NCBI GenBank assembly: GCA_023014485.1
Contig: JAJOZX010002359.1
Location: 317,501 to 381,500, forward strand
Direction: 5' to 3'
From: Bathynomus jamesi
Lineage: Eukaryota; Arthropoda; Malacostraca; Isopoda; Cirolanidae
Length of the DNA: 64,000 bases
Shown: positions 33,345-45,257 of the stretch, piece by piece
Position numbering within the stretch: position 1 is the stretch's first letter
Layout: the number at the start of each line of letters is the position of its first letter
Notes under the pieces: generated by a model
Seen by the model: the letters and a program-made list of their open reading frames with translations, nothing else
Databases searched by the model: none
Told to the model about the DNA's origin: nothing
Program-made: the position numbers and the translations under genes

Positions 33345-33415
33345 AAGTCCTTTCATGTATTCAGCAATATACCTCCCTGACGAGGTGTATTGGTGAATAT
33401 ACGAAAGCCTTCGAA
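33345..33415 (+). ncRNA. Degenerate hammerhead-like motif pair
   Basis: CTGACGAG is followed by a six-pair stem (GTGTAT/ATATAC), GAAA and GCCTTCGAAT. The partner half lies head-to-head upstream (33,350-33,372). It mirrors 8,385-8,450. Confidence 0.45.
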
Positions 33416-33419
33416 TAAT

Positions 33420-34034
33420 TTTTCTTTATCCTTGTGGATTTGCATTATGTATGTTATATAGAATCTGTGTAACCAGGGATGTCATGAAATCCCTAAAATG
33501 TTGAGGGAATTCATGTGAGGCTAAGTCGTGATAAATATCACTGTTTAACATAACCAATCGTCAAGGGCGTACAGCTGACTAACCGGGCATTCAATTAACC
33601 TGACCAGCATTCATTTAGCCAGGCATTCAGTATTAAGCATGTGCTACCCATGCTACCCCTAGCACATACCCCCCTTTTTTTACCCTCATATTTGCATATA
33701 TTTAAATGGGAAAAAATATTATTTCTCAAAATGTACACTATGTGAGAAGGTTTTTTTATCACTTTAACAAAATATTAAAAACTCAAGCATGTGCTACCCT
33801 ACTACCTCTATCACATGCCCCTCCTCCCTTTTTTACCTTCATATTTGCATATGTTTAATGTTGTTATATGTTACATGATAAGTTGTTTGTTTAATGCTTG
33901 ATATTTTTATGTTTCAGATAGGTAGAAATAATTTTTCAGATAAATAGAAATAATTTGCATCTGCTTTAATTATAATTTGAATTATCATAAATTATAAATT
34001 ACATATAATTTGATTTTACTTCTCAGTATAAACT
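33420..34034. other. Spacer upstream of A2, no gene
   Basis: It mirrors 7,758-8,380 and is AT-rich. It holds the GTACGCCCTTGACGATTGGT-type module in reverse near 33,550. It may include the promoter of gene A, but no element end was recognised. Confidence 0.5.
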
Positions 34035-35091
34035 ATGACTACTAGAAGCAAGTCTTCAAATGCAGCCTTTGGATATCCTACGGAATTCCCAGCAGCCATG
34101 ACTCCTTCAAAAGCAGATGTTGTGAGACACTACCTTTTTGTGCGCCATCGTGAAGAAGCTAAATCAAAAGGATCAGCAACTGCTAATGATTGTTACAAGG
34201 TTGTTGTAAAAGATATTGAAGACATTTGGATGAAATTTTCTTTTCCTACGATTAACACCAAAGGTATCTATCTTAAAGTCAGTCGACTAATAGAAGAAAC
34301 CTCAAAATTTAACAAAGTGCTGTTACATCGAAGTGAAAGTTTTGTCTTAAAAGTAGTTCAGTATGATGAAATGTTTGAAATATCTTCTTGTGAATGCTAT
34401 TATAAGGGAATTGATAGAAAATCTTGCAGGTGTTAGGATAAAATACCAATGGCAGAATGGGAGTCTTTTGTGGGTCAAAAACAAAGAAAAAATCAGTTAG
34501 GACCAATTGATCGCATAGCTAGTTCAACAAAGAAGAGATCTTTAGCAAGAACCCAAGAAGCACAAAACCGTTAACTAAAAGCACAAGAAGAAATGACTGA
34601 AGTCACCAATGTTTTACCATCGAAATTTATAGAAAATATCGAAGAAGACATGGATGTAGATTCAGAGAGTCAGGATGTAGATTATGAGGCCGATTTAGAA
34701 TTGACTGAGAATATTCAGAACAGGCACTCCTTTAAAAACCTAGCATTAACAGCAGATCGTTATCGTGTAAGTTGTAGAGTTGTAGCTGCAATAGTAAATG
34801 CAGCTTTAAAAGATATGGGGATCCTTAACCACACCAACATGCTTGACAGAAAGAAATTAGAAAGAGAAAGAAATCGAATGGGTGAAAGAAATACTTTTAG
34901 GTCCAAATCCGAAAATCTGAAGATGGAGCGCCTTGGATTTGATGAAAGGAAAGATAATACATTAACTAAAAGTGGAAAGATAAAAGAAGAACACTATGTT
35001 ATTGTGAAAGAACCTAGAAGCATCTATGTAGATGATGCCAAACCAGATTATGGAACTGCTCGCTGCATAGCAGAAGAGTTGATAACTATTA
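34035..35091 (+). pseudogene. A2: DDE transposase-like gene, N-terminal half
   Basis: It starts MTTRSKSSNAAFGYPTEF and stays open to IDRKSCRC, where a TAG interrupts. It continues DKIPMAEWESFVGQKQRKNQ and meets a TAA after AQNR. It continues again through EMTEVTNVLPSKF, an acidic stretch, SFKNLALTADRYRVS, LGFDERKDNTL (candidate first Asp) and KIKEEHYVIVKEP, to AEELITI, where E2 is inserted. Both stops are shared with A1. The order of blocks matches proteins B and C. Confidence 0.75.
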
Positions 35092-37887
35092 CACTGGTAT
35101 ACATATGAAATGTTTTTGTCTGCTGTGAGAGTTTTGTCAACTCATATTATATAATTCGACCATGCTGAATTCGAAAATGACATTGGTTTTCCTCAATCAG
35201 TTCAGGTTTTTTCTCTATTGTCCATTTATTATAAGTCCAATTTTATCCCCAAATTTATTGATTTTTTTAGCTTAAGAACTGTACATACGAGTAATATTAT
35301 AAGAACACTCGTGAAAAATGAAAACATTGTGTGAATAAATACTTTTATTCATACAATGAATATGAAAAAAAGTTTATTGAGGAAGGAATGAAGTTTTTTT
35401 GGCTTTCCGTGTGTGTTTTTCTTCGGGCACGTCTCGCTTCAAACACCAGCAATAGTCCGCCAGCATATTGATATCCCAGTTTCCCTGGTACCTCTCTTCC
35501 ATTATTTTGATATCTTGGTGAAATCGTTCACCCTGTTCCTCACTATAATCCCCGCAATTTAGAGGAAAATAGTCCAAGTGTGACCACAAAAAGTGCATTT
35601 TTATGGACATGCGCGACCCATGAGCTTTGAAAGCTTCCATCAAGTTTTCGACAACGGACTCGTATTCTGGACTTCTACGCTTGCCAAGAAAATCAGTGAC
35701 AACTGATTTGAATGCCTGCCAGGCATTCTTCTCAGTTGGAGTCATTGCGTTTTCGAACTGAGTATCCTTGATCAAAGTTCGAATTTGAGGACCATCAAAA
35801 ACCCCAGCATTTAGTTTAGCATCAGATATATGAGGAAATTTACTCTCGAGATATCGGAATGCTGAACCCTCCTTATTCATTGATTTGATGAAATTTTTCA
35901 TCAAGCCCAGCTTAATATGAAGTGGTGGGAGCAAAATTTTTGTTGGTGGTACAAGGGGCACTGAAACGACATTATGCGACCCAGGTTCAAAATTCTCTCT
36001 GGATGCCCATTCACGCTGTGCATAGTACTTCTCATCCGCTCGGCTATCCCATTTGCAGAGGAAACATGGGTATTTCGTGTATCCCCCTTGCATTCCCAAT
36101 ACAAATGCCACAATCTGAAAAAAAATGAAAATATTTAAAGAATTTAGAGAATTTGTTCTATCAGATAAAAAAATCTATGCATTGGACTGTATCACTTCTG
36201 TGGGGAAGTTAAGTGTTCTTATACGCTCTCAAATAACCTTTGGAAAAACAACATAGTCAATAGCAATAGTTTACTTATGATATTAGTATTACCTTCAAAT
36301 CTCCACAGATCCTCCAGTTATGTTGGTCGTATACGAGAGCATCCACTAAAATTTTCATGTTATCGTAGCTCTCAGTAAGTTGTACGGAATGTGCTACAGG
36401 GACTGATGCAACCCTATTCCCAATGTTGAGAAGTACTGCTTTCAAACTTCGTTTAGACGAGTCTATAAATAGCCTCCATTCTGATGCGTTATATGGCAGG
36501 CCCAAGGATTCGATGAGCCCCTCAACATTGCAACAGTACACTAAGGAAGAGGTATTTTCGTGCACTGCAAAAAACTTGCGGAATTCTTCCTCTCGTTTCC
36601 TATACCAGGAGAATGTTGTTCCCGGAGCCAGCAAGTTGTCCTCTCGAAGTCGTGAGCCCAAGATCTCGGCAGCTAATTTGGAAAGTCCTAAATCCCTGGT
36701 AAGATCATTAAGTTTGGCCTAGTTGAGAGGCCTCGGCTCATTTGAAGCGGTATTTTGAGGTATATACGACTGGGACTGGACATTGGCATTGGTCATTGAT
36801 TCATCATCAGAATCATCGAAGTCCAGGGTTTGAGGTGGGTCGGGTATTGGAATTCCAGGACCATGGGGTACAGGTCTCATAGCAGAAGGAATGTCAGGGT
36901 ATACAACAATGTGTTTATTCTTCTTGTTAACTCCTGAAAATCGAAACACAGAAACATGGATATAAAACTTGCATATGAAATAGAAGAAGCATTCAGACAG
37001 TGGCGGCTCGTGAGGGAAGGCTGCGGTCTGTAAGATATGAAATAGGTCGATGGAGTCTGTATATTTTCTTTCTTTTTCATTCATATTGTCCCTTCGGGGA
37101 CAATATGAATGAAAAAGAAAGAAAATATACAATCATTTTATATGTAAATGTAACTTGTATAACAATATGTATGTGTAAATGTATTTTCTATAACAATATG
37201 TATATGTAAATGGATGATTACCATTATGGTGAATATTATGCTATATATGGTGAATATTACATTATGGTGAATATTATGTCAAGTTTCATACGAGGATTTC
37301 AAAATATTTAAGAAAAATAAATTTATAAGCCCACCTTGGAGGTTTGTCATGCAGAAATAGCAATCTGTCACGTGATCCTTTCCTTCTCTCCAAATCATTG
37401 GAATTCCAAAAGGCAAAGATTTCGCTCTGCCTTTGCTCCATCTTCTCAAATTTTCAATGCACGTCTTGCAGCACATATGAGGGGCGAAATTTTTGTTCTG
37501 GTCCCCTAGCTTAATTTCAAAGTATGCTCTATACATTGTCTTCACAAATTTAGTGATTTGGGACTGGTTATTTGGCATGGTAACCGTCCCACATATGTAG
37601 CAGAATCTATTGGGATCATTTTTACACGCTCTATTCATTATGAAATATTTTATCTATATGCCTGAAAAGTAAAAAAAGATATTATACAAGTGAAACAAGT
37701 GGTGATAGATGTTACTGTTCCAATTCCGCTTTGACAAAATCATGAAAAATTCTATTTTACTTATGAGGCCATAGCCGGATAACCTGAGCTTATTGAGAAA
37801 AACGGATTGCAGATTCGAAATCAGCAGGAAGAGCTCCATAAGAATCACTTACAAAACCCTTGACAGCAAAATTGATGCATACCAGTG
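35092..37887 (-). mobile_element. Element E2 (CACTG-TIR) inserted in A2
   Basis: The ends CACTGGTATACAT (35,092) and the inverse of CACTGGTATGCAT (37,887) are flanked by TTA on both sides (35,089-35,091; 37,888-37,890). Length is 2,796 bp. It is the same insertion event as E1, mirrored. The TIR similarity continues imperfectly inward for roughly 130 bp (TTTTCTCAAT...GCTCAGGTT). Confidence 0.8.
35374..37638 (-). pseudogene. E2 three-exon transposase-like gene
   Basis: Predicted exons on the minus strand are 37,638-37,335, 36,933-36,293 and 36,114-35,374, with GT-AG introns. Exon 3 is intact (GYTKYPCFLCKWDSRADEK, PPLHIKLGLMKNF, LDYFPLNCGDYSEEQ, GERFHQDIKIMEERY). Exon 2 lacks the MITE found in E1, but has CAG changed to TAG after NEPRPLN (about 36,720). 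Candidate catalytic residues are D in LFIDSSK, D in ICGDLK, and E in GERFHQD. The two copies carry different lesions; the nuclease role is inferred. Confidence 0.7.
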
Positions 37888-39002
37888 TTATTATAGACTC
37901 GAACAGCACAGATACTATCAAAGCTTTACTGTGTGATGGTACTCCTCTAAATACAGGAAAATTTGGTGGAGCCATAAAACTGGTTGGAATTCATCTTAAG
38001 AGACCAGTGCAGTGGTTGGTGTGCCTCTTGCATTTGAATGAGCTGCCTTTTATGCACGTCTACAAAGCCATTGATGGTAAAACAACAGGTCCAAATACTT
38101 TTGTGGGTACAAATGGGAATAAACTGAAAACAGATTTAACAAAATTGGAGGTAGTCAACTATTCTTGCGTAAAGGGAAACATTAAAGAAATTCCAGCAAA
38201 TGTTGTGAAGGAGCTAAGCAGTGATCAAAGATATCTCTATGATATGTGTCTGGCAGTGCAAACTGGAGACACTTCTCAAGATCTGTCCACTCGATCTCCA
38301 GGTACCCTTCACCATGCTCGCTGGTTAACTCTAGCCAACAGGGTCCTCTAATTATATATCTCAACGCCAAATCCCGATAAAAACCTTTAAGATATAGTCA
38401 AGATTTTTATGCAGTTCTCTGCTCCATAGTGGTTTTGGATAAAATCTCATCCTAATGCAACTGATGATGCCTATAACTTTTGGCATTTAATGTGCTTGCT
38501 TCCAAATTTAGATGAACAACATATATCAATCATAGAACCAGTATTAAAGAATAACGCCTACTTTGCCCACCCATAAAATATACTCATATCAATGGTAACT
38601 GACAAGAGACTAGAAATTAGGGAGCAAGCTATTCAGAAAATCATCCTTTCAAGAACAGGATCTTCAGATACCAGAAACTTTGAGTTACCTCGAACCCTCA
38701 ATTTCCAATCTACTGACTACACCGAGATGATCGATTGTCAAAATGAGATCATTACTCCTCCACCGCTGCTAAACAATTTTAGCGACGACGACGATGAGCT
38801 ACTACAGGCGGCTCGATGTAAGCCACTGGAGATAGCTTCTTTTTCATGCCACAATCAAAGTGTGGAAAGGGCAGTGAACCTAGTAACAAAGGCATGTCAT
38901 GAAAGAATAGGCTATGACAACCGTCAAAAGTTTATCTTAAACTCATTAGAATCAAGGCGAAAACTGGCCAAGTTTGAATGGAAGGCCCAATGGAATGAGT
39001 AA
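37888..39002 (+). pseudogene. A2: DDE transposase-like gene, C-terminal half
   Basis: It contains STDTIKALLCDGTPLNTGKF, CLLHLNELPFMH, TLHHARWLTLANRVL, WFWIKSHPNATDDAYNF, NNAYFAHP.NILISM and FSCHNQSVERAVNLVTKA (candidate Glu), and ends EWKAQWNE at 39,002. Four in-frame stops (TAA, TAA, TAG, TAA) fall where relative C has R, N, I and E respectively. Because the flanking residues remain conserved, these are point mutations in an otherwise collinear gene. It is more complete at the 3' end than A1. Confidence 0.75.
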
Positions 39003-39115
39003 GAAACATATGAAATAAAATTTCCTAATGATATTGAAAATTTCTTCCCTCTTGATGTGATAAGGAACAATGAAAAAGTGAATTGAATTTTAGCACATTT
39101 ATTATGCCTCTAATT

Positions 39116-39225
39116 ATCAGAAAAAAAGAAAAAAGATTGGGTTCGAGTCCCGACCCGGCCTTCCACGATTCGTAGGGGCAGGGCACCGTTATTGTAACAC
39201 TCGATCATGGCCCTTATCTGTTTAT

Positions 39226-39317
<92 letters not shown>

Positions 39318-39375
39318 TTTCCCCGTTTAAAAGCGTTATAAACAAGAATTTCTTCGTCGTTTCGTGTGTGTGTGT
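39116..39375 (+). repeat. R3 block, left part (tRNA-related unit, CT/TA/CA tracts)
   Basis: It matches R1 from about 17,600 to 17,800: GGGTTCGAGTCCCGACC, GATTCGTAGGGGCAGGGCA, CT and TA tracts, and CCCCGTTTAAAAGCGTTA. The match breaks at CGTTTCGTGTGTG, where the LINE begins, and resumes with CT repeats at 44,371. Confidence 0.75.
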
Positions 39376-39639
39376 GTTAGATAAGTTTCATATTTATTTA
39401 CTTTATTATTGAGATTAGGGCAAGCACTATTGCTTAATAATTAGACAATTTATTATTAATTATACTTAATTTATTCCTTTTCCGGTTAACGAACATAATT
39501 TCATATTGTTTAAATCCTGTTTTTTCCGCTGAATTTCTCTGGGAAATTTAACGTAAAATAAGTTTGCATTGTTTTAGACGGTAGTTACAGATTGCATTTT
39601 CAGACGAGTTACATAGTAAGATTTGTATGTTCGAGTCTA

Positions 39640-40204
39640 TTTCCGTTTCCGGTCTGTTACACGTGCTCTCGCAGGTCCATTTCCTGTCTGTAACACGTGC
39701 TCTCGCAAGTCTATCTCCCGCATTCACTACTTCTCTCCCACGATCCGTTGTACAAATTAAAATAACATATTATATTATTTAAAGTAACATCATTCTGCAT
39801 TGTTATAAACGGCTCCCTACAGATCCCATTCAGTTCCGTATTCAATTCCATTTCCGGTCTGAAACACGTGCCACTCGTCTGCGCGTGTTTATTTCGTATT
39901 TCGGCATTCACCAATCCTCCCTCACTAACCAATATACTAATTAAAATAGCATTGTATTATTTAAATTAATATCAGACTGCATTGTTACAAACGGCAACCC
40001 ACAGGTTCCATTCAATTCTGTATTCAACTCAGTTTCCGGTCTGTAACACGTGTTACTTCCGAACTCACCATTACCCCTCGCACCATTCGTTATATTAATT
40101 AAAGTAGCATATTGTATTATTTAAAAGTAACGTATCGTATTAATTAAAAGGAACATATTGTATTATTTATTTAAATTAACGTAAAAAAAAAAAAAAAAAA
40201 AAAA
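39640..40204 (+). promoter_or_regulatory. LINE 5' region with E-box monomers
   Basis: TTTCCGGTCTG followed by CACGTG recurs at about 39,645-39,665, 39,855-39,870 and 40,033-40,052. An extra CACGTG lies at 39,694. Each unit also has AATTAAA and TATTATTTAAA-type tracts, giving degenerate 180-200 bp monomers. An A-run (40,182-40,204) directly precedes the ORF1 ATG. A promoter role is inferred from position and repetition. Confidence 0.4.
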
Positions 40205-40205
40205 T

Positions 40206-41517
40206 ATGACAGGGCCAGCTAAATTGAAAGCAGAATGCTTTAAATGTAAAGTTAATCATTGGTGCGTTGACTTCCCAGAAGGTAGTATCAGCGATATCAC
40301 ATCCCTTAGTATATGTTTGTTTTGTAAACTTAGAGACAACCACGAAAAGGAAGTGAAAGAGCTAAAGGAATTAGTAAAAAAGCTTGAAGCTAGGCTCGTA
40401 GCACTGGAAATCCATCCCAGTAGACAAGATCAAACTAAAAACACACAAGCAGATTTAAACTGTAAAATTAAGCATCTAGAGCAAAGCGTGGCACGCTTGG
40501 AAAACACGGTGACTATTCCGGAAAATAAAACGGAGGACCAAGAATTCAAATTGGTCAAAAATAAAAGACCCTCCAAACCAAAACCAAAACATAAGGATTT
40601 GGAACCCATTACCATCAAAAATAAGTTTCACTTACTTGCTGATGAGGAGGATGAAACCTTTTTAATTGGGGATTCTATGGTAAGGAATCAAGGGGACTTT
40701 TTCGGAGCAAGACGGGCGACCAAGAGAAAGCTCCGATGTTTTCCGGGTGCCACAAGCCAGATAATTAATAGGGAATTAGGCAAAATTAATATCAAGAATA
40801 AGAGTTGCCCTATCATTGTCCATGTTGGTGGCAATGACGTTTTTATGGGAGGGACAGGAGGGCAGACAGAGCCCATTATAAAAGAATTTAAGAACCTAAC
40901 TGACAAGGTTAGGGATAGGACAGACATGGGTATGGTCGTAGGAATTCTCCCTCGAATGCGTGCTAGTGACTATACTCTAAGTAAAGCCATTAGCATAAAT
41001 AAAAGAGTTAAACGCATGTGTGATGAAAAAGGCCTAAAGTTTGTCGATTTTTGGCCTACATTCTACGGAAATGGGGAATACTTTGGTTCGGACGGGATAC
41101 ATTTTAACCAGAAGGGGAAAAAGAAGTATGGTGATTTACTGAACATTAATTTGTATAATCTCTTTAAACTAAGACCCCCCAAACCAGCAATTGATCCTGC
41201 TCCCCAAACAGTTAAACCTACTCCCCCAGCAGTTAGTCCCCCTCCCCCAGCAGTTAGTCCCCCTCCCCCAGCAGTTAGTCCCCCTCCCCCAGCAGTTAGT
41301 CCCCCTCCCAGCAGGTAGTCCCCCTCCAACAGCAGGTAGTCCCCCTCCCCCAGTAGTTAGTCCCCCTCCCCCAGTAGTTAGTCCCCCTCCAACAGCAGGT
41401 AGTGACTCTCCTTCCACGTTGGAGGGGGCTCAAGCTCCTGCGGAGATTGTCCCCTCGTTAGTGAGGGGCTATTCAACTCCCGACAGCCCTGGCTGTTCGG
41501 GAAACGGGTCGTGCTAG
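40206..41517 (+). pseudogene. LINE ORF1: zinc-finger, coiled coil and SGNH hydrolase-like
   Basis: The main frame (40,206-41,318, 370 residues) has CxxC pairs at 11/14 and 37/40, a charged coiled coil at about 44-70, and an SGNH esterase-like domain: GDS at 155-157, GGND at 208-211 and DGIH at 296-299. A proline-rich repeat (PPPPAVS units) follows. A frame change at about 41,305 within the repeat ends this frame early; the same repeat continues in another frame to 41,517. Esterase-type ORF1 proteins are known in CR1 LINEs and may assist RNP/membrane interactions. The domain itself looks intact. Confidence 0.8.
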
Positions 41518-44270
41518 GGGGCGGTCAGAATAGGGGAGGCTCCCTCCGTGCAATGCTTTTTAATGCTAGGTCGATCAGGAACAAGTTTGGCGAGCTACGG
41601 GCACTCTTAGCATCAGAATACCAGGATATCGTTGCTATCACCGAGTCCTGGATTCATACTGATCGTAGGGACTACGTTGGGGAGTTCGAAATTCCCGGGT
41701 ATAGAATGTTTCACAAAGACCGCACCCGTGGGAGGGGGGTGGGGTACTAATATACGTCAGAGACACGTTGAGTCCGGTTGACTGCCAGTTCCGGTCGGAA
41801 CGGGAGCTGCTTGGCGTCGATCTGAACGTGGGAGGGACGAACTATAGGTTAATCTTGGTGTACAGACCTCCGCATCTCCTCCTCGTGGAGGATACAGCCC
41901 TGTACACCGAACTCAGTAGCCTGCTAGGGGATAGGGTGTGTGTAGTTTTAGGAGACTTCAACTGTCGCGGCATAAAGTGGGAAAACAGGACTGCCGATGC
42001 TGAAGGGAGGAGGCTAGTTGACTTTGCTGATGAGAACTTCCTCACTCAGTGGGTCAACGAGCCTACACGAGGCGAAAGCGTTCTAGACTTAGTATTCACG
42101 ACCGAAGACAACCTCGTCACTGGCCTCACCGTTGACGAATCATTGGGCGGGAGTGATCACGGTCTTATTAGGTTCCGTGTGTGCGTCCCTCGGGTGAAGC
42201 GTAGTAACTCGAGAGGCAGTAAGCTCGATCTCCGGCGGGCGAACTTTGTTAGCCTCAGGGATAGCGTAGGAGAGATGGGGTTAGAGGTTGGCGGCGATGT
42301 TGAGGGAGTGTGGAGTGCATTCCGGGACGAGTTTATGGTGCTGCAGTCTGCTGCCATACCCTCAAAACCGGTCACCCCTGCTTCAACGCAGCCTAAGTGG
42401 TTCAATCGTGACATCGCTTCGGCTATCCGAAATAGGAAAGTAGCGTATAGGAGGGCGAAGGCCAATCGTTCCCACGAGAACACTGAAGCGTATGTCCGCC
42501 TGTGTAGGGAAGTGAAGGCGAAGGTTAGGCTAGCGAAACGTAACGAAGAACTACGGGTGGCAAGCCTCTGCAAGGGGAACCCTAAGGAATTCTTCAGTTA
42601 TGTTAATAGTAGAAAGCCCATTAAAGGACGGAAGCGGCGTTCTGCGGACCTCCGACGCGGACATCGCTAATGTGCTTAATGAGTACTTTGCGGGAGTGTT
42701 CACCAGGGAGGATACCCGCGTCATCCCCGAGCCAGGCGTGAGGCACGAAGGTGCTGGCCTGGATAGTGTTAGATGTACCGCGACAGTCGTTGCCGATAGA
42801 ATAGACAAACTGAGCGCGTTTAAGGCTCCTGGGCCAGACCAGTTTCTCCCCAGAGTGTTGCGAGAAGTGCGCGACCAGGTGGCTCCCCACCTGGCTACAG
42901 TCTTCAACAAATCGTTGGAGATGGGCCAGGTGCCTGGTGACTGGAGGGAAGCCAACGTGACCCCTATCTTTAAGAAAGGGGATCACGAAAGTCCAGGGAA
43001 CTATCGTCCCATTAGTCTCACTTCAGTTGTAGGTAAATTATTAGAAGGGATAATAGCTGATAGGATCGTTGACCATCTGGATTCCTACAAGCTGCTTGGG
43101 GACTCCCAACATGGGTTTAGACGGCATAGGTCGTGTCTCACCAACTTGCTCGAGTTTTTCCACGTCATGTTGAGTGAGTACGATAAGAGTAGGGCTATTG
43201 ATATACTTTATCTCGACTTTCAGAAAGCCTTTGATAAGGTACCTCACCGCCGGCTAACGGCGAAAGTGCGCGCGCTGGGTATCGGTGGGGAAATAGGTAG
43301 GTGGATTGAAAACTGGCTGAGGAATAGGCGGCAGAGGGTGGTAATTAAAGGGGCTAGATCGGGTTGGGCCTCGGTCACTAGTGGGGTTCCTCAGGGTTCC
43401 GTTTTGGGGCCACTGTTGTTTATCATTTACATAAATGATATCGACGGTGGCATCGTCAGTCGGATCGCCAAATTCGCTGATGACACCAAGCTTGGGGCCA
43501 ATGTTGGGACGCCCGAAGCGATCGAGGAACTGCGTGCGGACCTAGGTAGGATAGGAGAGTGGTCCGAAAAATGGCAAATGCCGTTTAACTTGGGTAAATG
43601 CAAAGTGATGCACATTGGCTACGCCAATCCCAAGTCGGACTACTCGATGTTGGGTAGTAATATCGAGGTGACTGATTTAGAAAAGGACTTGGGTGTGCTA
43701 ATTAGCAGCGACCTTAAGTTTACGAAACAGTGTGTAGAGGTGGAAAAGAAAGCCCAGAAACTATTGGGTTATATCAGGAGGCAATTTCAGTTTCGGAACA
43801 AGGAGATTGTGCTCTCACTGTACAATTCCCTTGTTCGGCCGCACCTGGAGTATGCTGTGCAGTTCTGGTCGCCCACCCTCAGGAAAGATATTGAGAGGCT
43901 GGAGCGAGTGCAGGCGAGGGCCACAAAGTTAATCCCTTCCGTTAGGCATATGGGCTACAATCGACGGTTACGCGCCCTGAACTTGTTTTCGCTTGAAACT
44001 CGGAGGCTGCGCGGTCAACTGATCGAGGTTTTCAAGCTCTTACGCGGGTTCAACGATGTCGATTTTAGAAGTATGTTTAGTTTAAATGATAACCCAACTC
44101 GCAACAATGGTTGGAAGTTGGATTTGAAACGGTTTAGGACTAGTGTGTGTGGGAATTACTTTACGTATAAGATCTGTGACACATGGAACAGGTTACCTTC
44201 AGAAGTTGTGAACAGTTCCTCTGTGGATCAGTTCAAGAAAAGGTTAGACCAAATTTTGCACACTATTTGA
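41518..44270 (+). pseudogene. LINE ORF2: APE endonuclease and reverse transcriptase, two frameshifts
   Basis: Three frames cover it. The endonuclease start has LFNARSIRNK and ITESWI. A frame change in a G-rich run at about 41,735 leads to LILVYRPP, VVLGDFNCRG and LGGSDHGLI. A second change at about 42,625 (ATTAAAGGACGG) leads to the RT: APGPDQ, NYRPISLTSV, QHGFR, D206 in LYLDFQKAFDKV, GVPQGSVLGPLLF and FADD at 292-295, then a C-terminal region ending DQILHTI. Catalytic motifs of both domains are present. Only the two small shifts prevent a continuous product, so this is a young copy or carries sequencing indels. Confidence 0.85.
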
Positions 44271-44370
44271 GTGTGTAGAAAATTTTCCGTGGCACCCGTT
44301 GCCATTGGTACCTCCTCGGTATGGGCCGCAAGGCCTTTTGAGGTACTTCTTTTCCTTGTAACTCCTTGTA

Positions 44371-44373
44371 TCT

Positions 44374-44416
<43 letters not shown>

Positions 44417-44580
44417 GTCTGTCTGCTGACCATAGCTTTTCTTATCTTTCTGCAACAACAATTTAATTACATGCCATAAACGATCTTCTCATACAGACAC
44501 ACACACACACACACAAACACACATGTTTTATTTCTTTATTAGCAAAGCCCCCTCATGATTTTTTCACAAGCATATGTGTT

Positions 44581-44642
<62 letters not shown>

Positions 44643-44718
44643 GTCTGCTGACCATAGCTTTTCTTATCTTTCTGCAACAACAATTTAATTACATGCCATA
44701 AACGATCTTCTCATACAG

Positions 44719-44750
<32 letters not shown>

Positions 44751-44804
44751 TTTATTTCTTTATTAGCAAAGCCCCCTCATGATTTTTTCACAAGCATATG
44801 TGTT

Positions 44805-44864
<60 letters not shown>

Positions 44865-45024
44865 GTCTGCTGACCATAGCTTTTCTTATCTTTCTGCAAC
44901 AACAATTTAATTACATGCCATAAACGATCTTCTCATACAGACACACACACACACACACCAAACACACATGTTTTATTTCTTTATTAGCAAAGCCCCTCAT
45001 GATTTTTTCACAAGCATATGTGTT

Positions 45025-45090
<66 letters not shown>

Positions 45091-45257
45091 GTCTGCTGCT
45101 GACCATAGCTTTTCTTATCTTTCTGCAACAACAATTTAATTACATGCCATAAACGATCTTCTCATACAGACACACACACACACACACACAAACACACATG
45201 TTTTATTTCTTTATTAGCAAAGCCCCCTCATGATTTTTTCACAAGCATATGTGTTCA

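Larger units (their letters stand above)
22106..39115. repeat. IR-1 right arm (large inverted duplication)
   Basis: This is the reverse complement of 2,141-15,449. It is longer because it keeps the full Penelope copy P2 and D's 5' end, and holds the hAT element and a MITE. At 39,115 the match ends inside TAATTATCAG, where R3-type DNA begins. Confidence 0.85.
39376..44370 (+). mobile_element. CR1-like LINE inserted in R3
   Basis: A 5' region with CACGTG-bearing repeats is followed by ORF1 (SGNH type), ORF2 (endonuclease plus reverse transcriptase) and a short 3' end (CTTGTAACTCCTTGTA) running into CT repeats. The R1 sequence shows the uninterrupted site between CGTTTCGTGT and CTCTC. Insertion in simple repeats hides the target duplication. 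Clade assignment rests on the SGNH ORF1 and the RT motif pattern. Confidence 0.8.

Noticed and set aside
34430..38580. Alternative genetic code (TAA/TAG reassigned) in gene A
   Set aside because: The stops fall at positions where relatives have different residues (R, N, I, E), which no single reassignment explains, and the related gene A3 contains TGA and TAG breaks as well.
41063..41417. Glycine-rich antisense frames opposite the LINE ORF1 proline repeat
   Set aside because: They are the reverse reading of the CCCCCAGCAGTTAGT repeat, with no other support.
42841..43130. Long terminal repeats or a retrovirus-like element around the RT
   Set aside because: RT motifs, APE endonuclease and SGNH ORF1 are LINE-type; no LTRs, protease or integrase are seen.
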